Source of the DNA: Lentinula raphanica
Taxonomy: Eukaryota > Basidiomycota > Agaricomycetes > Agaricales > Omphalotaceae
Direction of reading: 5' to 3'
Length of the DNA: 64,000 nt
Assembly (NCBI GenBank): GCA_027919835.1
Contig: JANVFP010000020.1
Coordinates: forward strand, 682,001-746,000
Below the pieces are notes generated by a model, which did not search any database, had not been told where the DNA came from, and was given only the letters and a program-made list of their open reading frames with translations. The translations under genes were made by a program, and so were the position numbers. Shown here in pieces: positions 1 to 12,608 of this stretch. Positions within the stretch are counted from its first letter, which is position 1. The number at the start of each line of letters is the position of its first letter.

Positions 1-1435
1 TGATTGATGAACGTAGCATTTCTCGAGTTAGAGTGTTTACTACAAGGGAATTTTAAAAAGCCTAGGTTCGACCGATTCTAGAGCCTCTGTGGAGTAGATC
101 CGTGAGATGACATGAACAGAGAGAGCGCGCGCGCAAAACGTACCATTTTCCTCCAAAACGTCCACCCTACTTATAACGATTCCAAGTACGACTTCCTTGT
201 CACGCCTGCTTGGTTTCAGTTTAAGGTATGCTCGTGTGCCCAACGAATTCCAGCCAAAACCCTAGCGCATCTCCTCACGAGAATGCTCCCTCAGGACTTT
301 CAATTTTCCAATTGAGTAAGGATGAATGTAGATTGACGGTGAGTGATAGCGTGACTTTCTTTCGAGATGTGTATCTGTCGAGTATCGTTCGTAGATTGTT
401 GATAGAGACCAAAGAGGACACGCAAGGCGGATGGTGAAGTTAGGATGATAGATCCAAGGAATAGAGAGAAGACATACTCACACAGTGAGTGTGGCCTGGA
501 GAGATCCTATGGATGCTATCTAGCCTTTCCTAGTCCTCTATCTCATCACCGCGTCAGTTCAAGTCGAACCCTCGAGAGAAAACGAGCATCGTTAATATGA
601 AAGCCTCGAAGCAAGCTGAAGTTCATAGTCAAATCGTCTGAGAGGTTGGTGCTGGCGTCGGTAGAGTGGATGACGATGGTATGGGACGAGCATGGTAAAC
701 GAATGAGAAGAAGTGCAAGAGACGTGAGAGTTGACGTTGAAGCATCAGAGTTTTCGGCGTTCGCTGGAATTACAGGGTTAGGGTTTCACCTCGGACCGAA
801 TATCTGCTGTGAATTTGTCTTCGTAAAAACTCTCATCACCTCGACAACCTACTTTTTCACATCTCCTCCAACCAATCCTTTTTCTGGCCACTGGTATGAT
901 TCTCTACAGCTCTAGGCTTCGGCTTGAGCTATGAAAGATTAGACACGAGGACGATGAAAGCTAGTAAGGGGACGAAAGACATCGAGGAGGACGACAGTGA
1001 GTGAGATTCTCGATTCTCACGTTGACATGATTCAGCTTCTACAGTCCACTACCAGCTTTTGATCTGAGAAGTGAGCCAGGCCTGGGCCTGAGCCAGAGCT
1101 GGACGATGGACTCTGCGGTAGTCATCTTCGTTAGGCATAATTCAAGGATACTTACATCAAATCAGATATTCCCCCTCTCCTCATCTCTATATTTTCGTAC
1201 TCTCCTTCACCTCTTCCCGTTCCACTTCTCGTAACAGCCGACCGTACAAAACCGAATCGAAACCCCGTTCTCTCCCCTCCCCTCCCCGGCCCTTCCTCCG
1301 TCCCTTCAATATCATTGAGGTCTCGATCTTCTTCAGAGGATGCGCACTCCATTCTTTCGATCAACATTCGCAACGAGTAGGATAGACAAAAAGCAGGAGG
1401 GAAAACGCATCAGGAACAGCGTATCGTGGGGTTTG
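1..1435 (+). repeat. Dispersed repeat family A, copy a
   Basis: This stretch is found again as a close reverse complement at 28845-30248 and more distantly at 9060-10215, 37180-37790, 47050-47570, 59790-61090 and 61650-62230. Where copies a and b can be compared as translations (228-437 against 29793-30002) only three of 69 codons give a different residue, so this pair is young. The unit ends in a pyrimidine-rich block (about 1130-1440) that also occurs alone. Copy b lacks roughly 130 bases that lie between 1250 and 1390 here. No reading frame is kept across all copies, so I treat it as non-coding. The homology may continue left of base 1. Confidence 0.75.
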
Positions 1436-2099
1436 TGCCAAATCGGGGTGAAGGAGGCCTTTCGCGGATTGCGGTAGTTATCTTCGACGCTCCTCTCTTC
1501 AAAATCTATCTCTATGTCTGCTACCTCTGCTGCTACCCGCGTCTTCCACCTCCCACCTCCTCGTCCACACCGGCCATATGATGCTAAATTTGGAACCAGG
1601 TCTCTCCCGTTCCCATGGTCTCGCTCATGTTCAACTCAGAGTGGATGATGAGAATGAGAAGAGAAGTCATCGGAGTGGAATTGTGGCGTTAGGGTTTTCA
1701 TGTTCGTCTCTCCCCTCGACTCTCACCTCGAACACCATGTGCTCTTCTTGGCCGAGCTCGAGTTGTGGAAGAATTAAACGCTGGGAGAGGACGAATCTAG
1801 TTAGGAAGGGATAAATTGGTGAGTAATTATTCTGTCGTGCATTCCTCGACGTTTACTCACTTTCTGCAGTTTGGTATCTCTAGCTTCAAACGCAATGTCC
1901 ATGAAAAGATTGAAATAGACTGTTACACGTTTCTAACCGCAATATTCTCGCGGCGCACGTACAGTGTTCATATTGAACCTCAGTCGACAACCAAGCTAAG
2001 ACACAGAAGGCTCGAATTTGTGAAGGTGCCCGTCAAACTTTGAAGCCGTGAAGAAGGCCTGGGTCTAAACGTTGACGTTGACCTCATCTATCTGATGAA

Positions 2100-2500
2100 T
2101 TCTTCAGTAGTTATCTCCATTGGGCACAATTCAAGATTCATCAGATCAACATGTTCCTTGGTCTACCCATATATAATTCTTCGTACTCTACCACCACCTC
2201 CTCACTCACCTCTTCTCCTGCCTAGCCTCTCGTAACCCCCTCGTCAAGATGGACCGTACGAAGTGAACTTGGAACCCCGTTTTCTCCCTCCCCTCCCCCT
2301 TCATCCGTCCCTTCAACATCATCAAGGTCTCGATCTTCTCTCAAAGACACGCACTCGACTTCTGTCAACGAACTTCCTTCTCTCAACCAACACTCACAAT
2401 GAGCAGGGATATATATGACTCACAACGCGGGTGGGGTAACGCCTCAGATCTTCAGAACCAACGTGTCGTTGGGCTCGAGCCAAATCAAACTTCCAAGGGG
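2100..2500 (+). repeat. Family A pyrimidine block, partial copy
   Basis: It repeats the landmarks of 1130-1440: a phrase like TTGGGCACAATTCAAG, a CT-rich tract, a CTCGTAAC phrase, a run of CCCTCCCC, a phrase about an ATCATCGAGG-like sequence, then ACCAACACTC. The order is the same but identity is clearly lower than between copies a and b. No gene is seen between 1436 and 2700 apart from this block. Confidence 0.55.
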
Positions 2501-2889
2501 ACGAGAAGGTGTTCGAGTCATACCCTCCTCAGCTCCGACTCTTTCTCTCTCAGGAATATCTCCAGAACCCTCCGAATACTCCTTTGTCCCCTTTGTCTCC
2601 CTTCCCTCTCCAGCCACTGCTGCGTTGAAGGTTGCAACGTTGAAACGTTGAGACGTCTGCATCATTGATCGACCTCCCAGTTCCACCGCCTCTATAGTTT
2701 CCACTGCACGAACCATCTTTGATAAGCAATCTGGCGTTGTGGAACTTTGTAACACAGTGACAATCAAACCTCATCATCCGACAATCGATTCCTCATTGTA
2801 ACATTCTGCTTATGACTCTCGAGTCTCCTCAGCCAACAACACAAGACAGGCTTGCTACTTTATCATCGGTCGGTTGGTGCCAGCCTCCT

Positions 2890-3437
2890 GGCGGTGAGTA
2901 AAAGAGCGTTTGCAACGTGTTATCTCTTGCTAACATCTTTCTAACGCATAGTCCTCCGACGGGAATCCTCCACCAGGCTCGGTAGGGTCGTTCTGCTGCT
3001 CAATGCTATGTACATAGTGGATAAATGTTTTACCACCGACGGACAAATCAATTTATCATTTCTGTACATAGCAGGGAAACCAGGTGGCAGGAGGCCCGAG
3101 GCACTGGCAGGGCTGTGCACAGGACATTTCATCATAAACTTCGAAAAGAAAGAGAACTACTCAGACCCCCACGAGTTCACTCTCCAGTCTCATCCCATCA
3201 ACGATTTACGCCCGACGCCCATTCATACCGCAAGAAACTTTTCTCTTGCTCTCTCGTGCTGGTCACAGAGAAGAATTAAAAAGTCAATCTAGAAGACCAT
3301 GTGAGTCGTACTAAGAGCTTTCTCTTGATATTCATACTGATTCGATTCTCAATCACTGCTGATCATAGTTAGAACCATCGCTCACTTTTCCATACGAGCA
3401 TCTCATTTTCGTTTCCTCCAATTCCAATCTTTCACCA
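2890..3437 (+). repeat. Duplicated upstream region of the secreted-protein gene
   Basis: The sequence before the gene at 3438 resembles the sequence before its paralogue at 57768. Shared phrases include CTCTCGTGCTGGTCA (about 3251 and 57623) and CTAGAAGACCATGTGAGTC (about 3289 and 57661). Together with the genes this makes a duplicated segment of at least 1.1 kb in direct orientation. Confidence 0.7.
3301..3368 (+). other. Probable 5'-UTR intron of the secreted-protein gene
   Basis: GTGAGTCGTACTAAGAG follows CCAT, and the sequence ends in GATCATAG, giving 68 nt with a CTAA-like branch sequence near the donor. The paralogue has the same donor phrase at 57673 and a TGCAG acceptor at 57735. If unspliced, the leader carries ATG directly followed by TGA; splicing removes that start codon. 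Confidence 0.5.
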
Positions 3438-4345
3438 ATGAAAGCCGTTTCAACAATGTATCGGGCGCGAGTGGTGGTTCAGGTACTCATTTTGATCCTG
3501 GTACCACTACTTCCGTTCTGCTATGCGCTTCCCGTGAGTGCCAGAAGAAAAAATAGGAACATTGGCTTACATATCACTGTCTGTGACAGACTCCTTTCAC
3601 TCGCACGCAGGGACTCGGAGCGTCGCAAGCTCCTTCTATCCCCCAATCAGCCTCTAAGCCACCAACACCAACCGACCCTCCGCCACCCTACGACATGCCA
3701 CTGCCACCATACACCCAGTCTTCTGAACCATCCAAATCCGAGTCATTGTTCAGGAAGTTCGGTCCTGCAAACCCACCGCCGCCAACCTACAGCTCCCAAG
3801 GGAACTCTTCTTCCCCGTCACTGATAATCTATCACTACATTGAGTTCCCCGAATATCCAGCCGGCAGTGACTTTGGGTCATTCAATACAAAACGCGACGT
3901 TGTAATGTCCCCCAAGGAACGAAGGAAACTTGAACAACTGATCGAAGTCCAGAAGGAGGTCATGAACAGGTTCGCAACTTACATCAAAGATGCCGATGAC
4001 AAGGAGGTTTTCACTGAGAAGTTTCGGACGCAGTTTGGGCATGTATCAAGATACAGAGTCCTTTACACTCCACATTGGTACCCGTCTTATCACATGGAGC
4101 CTGGGGATGAGGCTCATGCGAAGATGGAGTCAGTGGTGTACGACGAGACTCATGGTCGGACGCTTCGTGAGGAAAAGTGGTTAGTGACTGTGCAAAGGCT
4201 GAGTCTGAAGACATGGGATGGACAAGTGCTGGGAGCAAAGGTTGAGGATGTGAAGGGGGCAACTTATCCAAAAGTGCGACAACCGAGTAAGCTAAAGAAG
4301 GTCCTCAAGAAGGTCTTCAAGAAGCCTGGGTGGCACTCGAACTGA
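3438..4345 (+). CDS. Small secreted or membrane-anchored protein of unknown function, copy 1
   Basis: This is a two-exon gene, exons 3438-3533 and 3590-4345, giving 283 residues. The intron (3534-3589, 56 nt) starts GTGAGT and ends GTGACAG; removing it joins the first 32 codons in phase to a proline-rich stretch. Residues about 10-28 are strongly hydrophobic (VVVQVLILILVPLLPFCYA), which fits a signal peptide or a single anchor. Next comes a low-complexity Pro/Ser/Tyr region with PPPPY-like motifs (residues about 50-90), then a folded-looking domain with YHYIEFPEYPAGSDF, HWYPSYHMEPG and a Lys-rich tail. A paralogue at 57768-58628 has the same exon structure and the same conserved blocks, which supports a real gene. 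I do not recognise the family and assign no function. The first ATG is chosen because it precedes the hydrophobic segment and aligns with the paralogue; a second ATG lies six codons later. Confidence 0.8.
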
Positions 4346-5820
4346 GGTTTATCATTTATGCAAGGCTGATAGTAGGTGAGCCAACCTCGTGAGATGAACG
4401 TCTCCTCAAAACCTTGCTGAAGCCCTTTCTATTCTACAGGAGTGCCTGGCCCAGCCATTTGAGGCTCACAAGGGAATGACTCCTGTTGAGCTGTTTGACC
4501 TGCAGTCCAGTACCCGTTGGAGGAGAGGTTGCTTGTCGTTTAGTATGCTGATGCTGGTGGCGCGTGGCAGGCGTTTTCCAACTTTTTTTGCTTGATTATT
4601 TGTGACGTTTATCGAAGTACAGTCGTTACCACTCTCTTTAATCCTTCACTGTCCATACCAAGTATAAAATGTTTGTCCTCGTTGACTCTGCATAAGTAGT
4701 GTTTATCTACAAAGATCTTCAATGTTTATTGGATGACAGTCCATTAAGTCTAGACTTGTTTCCGAGACGTATGAGGGGAGCGACGCGGGGTACAGGCGGG
4801 GTCGGAGGTATTAGATGAGGAGATGAGCGATCTTTTCCGACGAAAGCAACTAAGACTCAAACTTCAATCGACCCAAGTCTTACTCAGCCCGGGCCACACG
4901 ACATAGTCCTTGTAGCATTTGGGTCCTCATTCCGATTGCTTGAGTCGCGCGTGAGTGAAACAGATTCAATTTGATGTAGTGGGTGTATTCGTGTTCTCGG
5001 GGAAAGAGCAAGAGGATGCGAAGAAGTGGAAGCATCAATAATCGAACGACGTTCGGCTATTGCCAATACCAGTTGAGGTAAATTCACGAGGAATAGCGTG
5101 GTTTCGAGGGTGGTAGTGGGTGAAGGTGCGGAGAAGGAGGATGAGAAGGAGGAACTTTGGTCATGTACTGAAATCGCTCCCAGGAGACAAGATAGGGTGT
5201 GTATGGAGAGTTTGTGTTTGAACTTTTTGGATCCTTGTTCTCTCTAACGACTATATCGTTATGCGTCGGCTCGAGCCTCGAGTCTAGGACTACCTCAAAC
5301 CTGTCGTCCCTTGTTGATAGATTGTTCCTTTCCGGTAACCGTAATACGTCTGGCCTACGGTTTAGCATGATGTTCTTCAGTTTTCGTGAGACGTTTGAAG
5401 ACCCTCCGATGGTCGTTCGATCACTACGAATACGGAGTCAATGTCTATCATCGATGAATGGGCAACGGTAGAGGATACTCACCAGGAAGCGTTACTTGTA
5501 AAACTTGTCCAATCAGAACTTCCGCTTCCAGCTCTACGATCCAACTGTCAACACAGATCCAGTCGACGAAAAACCGATAGGAACACATAGGTTGTGACGA
5601 GACGCCAAGGGTGGGCGTGAAAGTGAAACGAGAAATTCTCGGTCATACGTTCAACAGGTGCCGGGTGAGAGTACGGTCGAAATGGAATTGCGATGATGAT
5701 ACATGATCACATCAGGCCCTCTCGAGTCTCGACCAACGTTTGCACTTCCTTAGTTTTTGATGACCGGACCTGCTATGATGAGAACATAAACTGACAAGTC
5801 GTCACCATACTACTCTTTGC
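4346..5820. other. Gene-free stretch
   Basis: The first 250 bases look like 3'-UTR of the preceding gene and include a possible 3'-UTR intron (GTGAGCC at 4375 to CTACAG at 4439). Beyond that I see only short, mutually overlapping open frames with no family resemblance and no conserved partner elsewhere in the window. Confidence 0.5.
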
Positions 5821-5929
5821 TGTATCAATTGCCGTCTTGCGTGCGAACTGACTCAGGAGGAGAAGGAAAGGTAGGCAGGGCATCCAGTATCAACGTGAAT
5901 AGTAAGAGGCGCGGCCGAGCGTGTATCGT

Positions 5930-6620
5930 ATCGAGGAAAATGCTCGAGCATGATAATGTTGTTGAACGTTGGACGAACCCTGTAAATCGTGGGTAAGCAG
6001 CGATCAGTGAACGAGGCTGAATAGCACGTACCAAGTTCCCCATCGAAATTCTCATTCTTGTGTTCCATCCGTTCGAATGTATGACTAATCCCAAACAACT
6101 TGAACCAGCTCGACGTGGACAATCTATGTCCATTTCTCTAGATCTCCTACTACTCCTACTACATTCGAATTGGCACGATACGCCCAAGACCTTACCAGGT
6201 TTGGTAGATAGCATAGTTTGATTGAAAGGGAAGAATGAGGGTAGGTATGGGATAATGGACTCGGGAATAGCGGTGCTCCTTCTTGCCTATGGGAAAGGTT
6301 CTGATGGTAATGAGGGAACGGCGAAAACTGCTGTCGTCTTGTTGTCTGCAAAGCGCGTGTATAGAGGAAAGCGCTGGAAGTCGGGGATGTTGTTAAACGT
6401 TAAACCATCCACTGTGAATCCTGGGTAAGCAGCGATGAGTGAACGACAGAGCAATAGAACGTACCGAGTGCCCTATCGAAATCCTTCAAGTTGTCTTCCA
6501 TCGTTCCAAATGTATGAACGATACTGACTTACTACAGCCCCATGTCGTATTCCTTCACACATTGAACATGTTGACCGTCTCCTCAAATCCCGTAAATTCC
6601 TACTACTCCATCCGAAGAGA
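5930..6620 (+). repeat. Two imperfect direct copies of a 260-bp unit
   Basis: Bases about 5930-6190 and 6360-6620 share, in order, phrases such as GGGTAAGCAGCGAT, GAACGTACC/GCACGTACC, CCCATCGAAAT/CCTATCGAAAT, CTTCCATCG/GTTCCATCC and CAAATGTATGA/CGAATGTATGA. The period is about 430 bases. No open frame is kept in both. Confidence 0.6.
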
Positions 6621-6649
6621 TCGATCCGCCCAGTGAGGAAGTGGGTTCG

Positions 6650-8930
6650 AACTTCAAGTTGAGCGATTCGATTGTTCTGATTTTGATTATTCAAAAGACT
6701 AGGGTGGGAATGGAGGAGGGAGGGAGAGGAACAGACTGGGAACAGAGGCTAAGGGAGGCAAGGCAAGGAAATGGAGGTCACGTCCATATGTTGACGGTTG
6801 AGGTCGCCCAGACGAAGGGTAGGGAGGGTGAGATGAGTCCTGAGAGACCATCCCATTTGAGATGAGTTCCAATGACCCAGGTTCTTTTCGGCGTGTGGTA
6901 ATCACCCGTTCCTCTCCTCTTCCTCCTCCTTCTCCCCGTTTCCTGCCCCGGAACCGTTTTTATGTCTCTTCTCCGGAGATTCGTCTCTTCTTTTCTGCCG
7001 TTGCTGCCTATTCCTTCCTTCCCCTTCATTTCTATCTCGTTGAAGGTGCCAGGTTTGAGCTTGAAGCCTCAGGTCCAGAAAGAAAGAACCGTTGTCAGAT
7101 AGAGGAAGGTAGGGCTCGATGGATCTTGAGCTTGATCGGTATCAGACCGAAAGACATTAATGGACGTCAATTTTCTCTACGAGGACAATGAGTTAGTCTT
7201 GTATGTTCCTCGATTCAGAGCACTCACTTACCCTGCACCACACCAAAGCACTCCGTTACACCGAGAGCTTCACGCGAAATCATGATCATGATTGGGTCCA
7301 CCCTATTCAGCCTGATATCATTGGACTCGTTCTTCCGGCAGCGGATTTTGTTACGCGATTCGATTGCTCTGGCTTTGGAAGACTGGGGTACGAATGGAGG
7401 ACAGAGAGGAACGGGCGGGGGAAAAAGGGAGGGAGGGAGGGAGAGAATGGGAAAGAAGAAGAGGGAAGGAGAGGTCGCGTCCACATGATGAGGTCGTCGA
7501 GACGAAGGCAGCGAGAGAGCTTGCCATCCTTCCATTGGAGATCGTTGATTCCCATCGAGTGAGGTTCTTTCGGCGTGTGGTAAATACCCGTTCCTTTCAC
7601 CCTCCTCCCCATTTTCCTCCCTGTGACCTCTATCCTCCCCCATCGTCAATCTACCCTTTGCTCCAAGTCGTAACCATCTAGACCTCGGCTGAGATTGTAC
7701 CTCGTCGAAGGTGCAGGAATACCACTGACATCCAGAAGCCCCCACACGCATACGCGCCCGCCGATTTGATCAGCTACGCGTCTGCTACTCCAACTTGGCG
7801 GGGTCTGTTCGTTCGGGAAGGAGGCATGGTTCAGAAGCCACGGATTCATTGACGAAACACTGTTCATCGTACGATACTCGATGCTGAAATCGTTTCCCCG
7901 CCGGAGTGTTCTGCAATCGGTCTGTTGAACGGGAGGAGAAGGGGATTAATGGATGAGGCAGAGATAAGGACGGAGAGAGAAGATGAAGTTGACTGATAAG
8001 AAGGAGGAGATCGCAACGATTGCAACACTATGTTGAAATCGCGACGACAAAGTGAGAGGTCCGAGCTTTCATGACAGCGCCAAAGAAGCCCTGGAAAAAG
8101 TCGTGGTGGAGAAGCCAACAGCTACTCTTCATCGGACGATACCCAACAGCTCAATGCCGATTTGCAAGAGGGGGAAGGGAAGAGTGTCGTCTAAGTCCGC
8201 GTTGGGAGTTTGGAGTTACATTACGAGAGGTAGACTAAGGGAGAAACAGGCTCATCGGGAGGGAGGTAGGGCTCGTCGATTCTTGGAGCTTGCTACTTTC
8301 TACACGTCGGTCTTGTTCTTTTCTCTACGAGGGCAGTGAGTCTCGCGTGTCATGCAAGTCAGAACATTTACCCACCCTGGGGCCTGTACCACACTAGACT
8401 GCTTTTGTCGGAGAACTCCACGCGGATTCATAACCGTAATTCGGTCCCTGTGGATAAGCGAATTGTTGAAGTTGTTCTCCGACAGCGCTTTTCGACAGCG
8501 CTTTTCATTGAGCGATTCGATTGCTCTGGCTTTGAAAGATGTCGATGAGGGTACGGATGGAGGAGAGAGCATAACGGCCAGAGAAAAGAGGGACGGAGGG
8601 TCAGAATAGAGGTCACATCCACATGCTGAGGTCGTCGAGATGCAGGCAGCGACGGTGTGAGCTTGTCACCCCATCTGAAATCGAGTCAAGTCCTTCTCCA
8701 TCTGTGATAATCGCCCGTTCCTCTCATCATCCTCCCCGTTCATCTCATCCTCCTCCCCGTTTCCCTTCCCACTACCTTTACCTTCCCCCATCATCAATTT
8801 CCCCTTGACTCCTCTTTGTGTACCTGTCTGCACGTTAGCTGCGAATGTACCTCGTGGAATGTGCAGGAGTACCACTGACATCCAGGACCCCACACATATA
8901 CGCCTTCGCCGAATTGATTAGCTACGGGTC
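6650..8930 (+). repeat. Dispersed repeat family B, three imperfect tandem units
   Basis: Units lie near 6650-7120, 7350-7780 and 8510-8930. Each begins with a phrase like GCGATTCGATTG(C/T)TCTG, continues with a purine-rich GGAGGGAGG tract and a GAGGTC(A/G)C(A/G)TCCA(C/T)ATG phrase, and, in the last two, ends at a CACTGACATCCAG phrase. A separate piece, TTTTCTCTACGAGG(A/G)CA, links 7165 and 8318 and gives a period near 1.15 kb. A partial inverted copy lies at 27070-27235. Apparent open frames through these units differ between copies, so I do not call genes. Confidence 0.6.
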
Positions 8931-9059
8931 TGCTACTGGAGAGATCTCTGATTACAGCGCGGTCAAGGGAGTTGGTCTCGACAGAGAGGAAGATGCGACT
9001 CGAGCTTGTTACTACTTGCTGAGCGAAGACCTTTCTCGGCGGTTCAGGTTTCAGAGAAG

Positions 9060-10215
9060 ATCGAAGGCCCAGGTGAGCTGAGAATGCTTGAAGTAGTCAG
9101 GATGATAGATCCAAGGAATAGAGAGAAGACATACTCACACAGTGAGATATGGCCTGGAGAGATCCTTTGTACGCTATCTAGCCTTTCCCAGTCCTCTATC
9201 TCATCACCGCGTCAGTTCAAGTTGAACCCTCGAGAGAAATCGAGCATTGTTAATATGAAAGCCTCGAAGCAAGCTGAAGTTCATAGTAAGATAATCTGAG
9301 AGGTTGGTGTTGACGTCGATAGAGTAGATGACGATGATACGGGACGCGCATGGTGATTCGTGAAGGAATATGGAGAGGTTCAAGAGCGCGGGCGCTAATC
9401 AGAATTACGCTGGGGTTACTAACGTTAGGGCTTTTCCGTCGGATCGAACATCCGCTATGATTGCTTCGTAAACTCGGACCTACTTCGCGGACTGTTCCTC
9501 AAACCAACGCTTCTTCTGGTCGTTTGGTGGGATTCTTTAGACATGTAATTGAGCTATGGAAGAATAGGACGCTGCGAGAGGACGAAGAATATGGGACAAA
9601 TTGGTGAGTGAGTGATACTTCTGTCGTTCATTCATCGCTTCTTACTCAGTTTCTGCAGTTCAGTTATCTCTACTTCTGAATGAAATGCGCCTGTAGTGCA
9701 AGCTCGTCATAGAATACTAGATACTCTGGACTATATCATCTCTCGCTTTGCTCGACTCAGAAAGCTGGAAGTTGTGCCGGGGCCATACTAACTAGAACCC
9801 CCCAAGTCATGAACAAATCGTGGGTCGAACGTGAGTTATTCGATGAACTCTGTGGTAGTCGTCTTCATTGGAAAAATTTCAACGATACATTAGATCATCG
9901 TTTTCTCCCTCTCCTCGTCTCTATGTCTTCATCTAGTTCCTCTTTTTCCCCAGTTCCACTTCTCTTAACCCCCTCACCATACGAAGCTAGCTTGGAACCC
10001 TGGCTTCTCACGTCTCCCCTCCCCTTCCCCTCCGCCATTTCTTCAACATCATCGAGCACTTGATTTTCTCGAGAGGAAGTGTGCTCAGCCTCCAGCGACA
10101 AACTCCCTTTTGTTCAGCCAACACTCGCACAAGGATCGACACAGTTCAGAATGCAGGAGGGGCAACACGTCACGCGTCCGCGTCAGGACCAAGGGCTAAA
10201 GTGAACTTCAAAGGG
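9060..10215 (+). repeat. Dispersed repeat family A, copy c
   Basis: From GGATGATAGATCCAAGGAAT at about 9100 this stretch follows copy a from base 444 onward: the ACTCACACAGTGAG phrase, GCCTCGAAGCAAGCTGAAG, the GTTAGGG segment and the terminal pyrimidine block (about 9840-10180). It is more diverged than copy b and has internal deletions. Confidence 0.65.
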
Positions 10216-12470
10216 GGCGAACGAGGCTTTTGATGAATTGCAGTCGTAGTCTTTCTTTCCAGGATACGCTCATCTTTTCAAGACTTTCTCCCTTCTTTGT
10301 CCACTACCTCCACCCGTCTTCACTCCTCTCCCAACCCTCCCCCACCTCCACCTCTCGTATTCAAGAACCCCTATAAAACTCCCGAATACCCCTTCGTCCC
10401 CCTTTCATCTCCGATTCTTGCTCCCCACCCCGATATGGCGCACGAACAACGTTAGAACCTCGGTCTCATACCTGAAATTCACCGTAAGCGTCATGCACGC
10501 GGCGCTGGACTTGATTCAGTAGAGTCTTACGCAGTAGAAGAAGAGACGTGTCGTTATATCTGGGCTAACGATGGCTTGGGTTCCTCGGGCGAGTTGTTTG
10601 GTAAGATTCGGGATATCATCGAGTCATACTCTCTTCTAGTCTCATCTCCATTTCCCCGTCTTTACACCCATTAGCCAACTCTCAAAAAAGACCCTTCTTA
10701 GAGCCCAGCCCTACAACATCGCAATGAGAAATCTAGCTGTCTCGGAGCCCCTTCCTCCCCCTTCCCTCAAACCAAAACACGCCGGACGCACGGAAGCTGG
10801 TATCGTAATACGAAACATGAGCAGGAGCTTATGGACATTGTTTCTCGCGAACCTTTCTCGTTGGACAAGTTGAGGTCAAAACATGATGCATGCGTGTGGA
10901 GTCCCGGGTCGAAGGCGAATAAACGCGATATGTCGCTCACCGCACTTGATTTCATGCAAACTCTCGCACGACGACTATCGCTTTCACAAGAAATCTCGAG
11001 GACTTCGTCATGTGCTCCTCATTCCGCCTCCTCACCGTCGTGCCTCCTTTCCTTCTCCGATCACTCCAATCAAGTGCAGACCCAGCTGAATGCCATGATC
11101 GCCACGGTGCATCACTCGCTCTCATTCAGCTCTAGCAACGCTCATCGCTTTTGGAGTTTTCGTTATGACCTTGGATGGGGGAACACTCTGCAAACTATGT
11201 CAACATCCAGATAGTGAATCATATCCAGGGTTCTTTGGTTCAGATCTCACGAGAAGCCGTTTCTCCTGTCCCTCTCTCTCCAAAGCTTGTATTTCGATGA
11301 GAGTCATTGCCGGGGATCTTTCTTCGGTGGTCGACACAGTATCTGCAATGCTGGTTGACGAGACGGATTCGTTAACACCTTGTTCTTCCGTTGAGGATCA
11401 ATAATCCGTTTTCAAACTCACTCCTACTCCCCGTCGAAACGAACGTCGTACGTTCCCAGAAATCTTGGCTGACGGTATCGTTGGATGAGGAGGAGATACG
11501 AAGACGTATTCGGCTTAAGCCAGCTACTCGGTACACGCCGTTCAACCATTCTTCAACGTTCATCGCCCGGTCCACATGCGACGCTCACTCTTGCAGCCTT
11601 CGTCAACCTCGTAACGAACGCCGGAAAAGTCAGTAAACTACAGATAGAATAGAATTCACCGCCAAACAAATCCCGTCGCGATTTGAGATTTGACAGCACC
11701 TTCTCGCTCTCTTTGCACAACTCTATACCTCTAGCTGTTGACGATGTCTCTTGAACCCCAAGGGCTTCTCCGCCTTCTCCTCGTCCTGCAATCGAGACCA
11801 TCTCTAGACCAGAAAAAAATGGACCAGCGGATTGATTTGGCGCTTCTGTTGAACCAATCGAAACGTCGATCTTCTGGTGGACGAGGGGAACAAAATTCAA
11901 TAACGGGTATTTTTCATACGAAAGGGCGATGGTGGAGGACTCCAAGTGGCACTAATACATAATCCTATTACTTCAAAAGGCCAAGCAAACGTTGAAGGTC
12001 AACTTCTAGAGTGGGAGGGTATCGGACTTTGTGCGATCCAACAAGCAGTTTTCAGTTGAGGGGATTCTCACGTCGGTGAAATTCGAAGATATTTCAGAAT
12101 GCCGAGGTTGAACCTAGTTCATAGTCTACCCACATCTTCAATTCAACATTGTTTTTTCAGGACCGTGCTCAACGAAGGTTCAGAACTCGTTTGAATATCG
12201 TCCCGCTCTGTCAGACGACCCCTCTGACTATTTGAGGAATGGGCCCGGGACACCGGGCGCCAGTTTGCTTCTGGATTGCACGGACTAGCTCTCATGTTCA
12301 CAGCGCTTTTGCGGGAAGCCAGCCAGCTATCAAGGTCAAGGTCCCCAATCATTCTTTATGACCCTTTGGTACCGAATCGCTGCCCAGATATCAAGAAATA
12401 AGCGCACTGCTATATCATCCTGTGATTTCACGGCAAGGTCGGTGAAGATAAGAGGGTCTTATGGAGTACA
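10216..12470. other. Gene-free stretch
   Basis: The stretch has several short open frames on both strands, none with a recognisable motif or a repeat partner in this window. Composition changes from balanced to AT-rich close to 12.4 kb, just before the EF-hand/ZZ gene. Confidence 0.45.
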
Positions 12471-12480
12471 GAAACTGCCG

Positions 12481-12489
12481 CTATAAAAG
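12481..12489 (+). promoter_or_regulatory. TATA-like element of the EF-hand/ZZ gene
   Basis: CTATAAAAG lies about 128 bases before the proposed start codon at 12609, with no other ATG in the leader. Its spacing fits a transcription start near 12510-12520 and a leader of about 90-100 bases. Confidence 0.45.
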
Positions 12490-12608
12490 AAAGCACACGA
12501 ATCGTCAGAAATTCGGTTTCTCTCCGTGAACTTTGAACAGCACAGGAAGCCTCAATCACTCAGAATTTGAATCTTTGTGTCATATCGCCTCTACAGTCTT
12601 GATATACA

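Noticed and set aside
1..1435. Telomere-proximal repeat
   Set aside because: No TTAGGG or related tandem array is present; the isolated GTTAGGGTTT words belong to family A copies.
7224..7751. 175-codon minus-strand open frame
   Set aside because: It is the antisense of a family B unit and interrupted in the other units. It has no start context and no domain.
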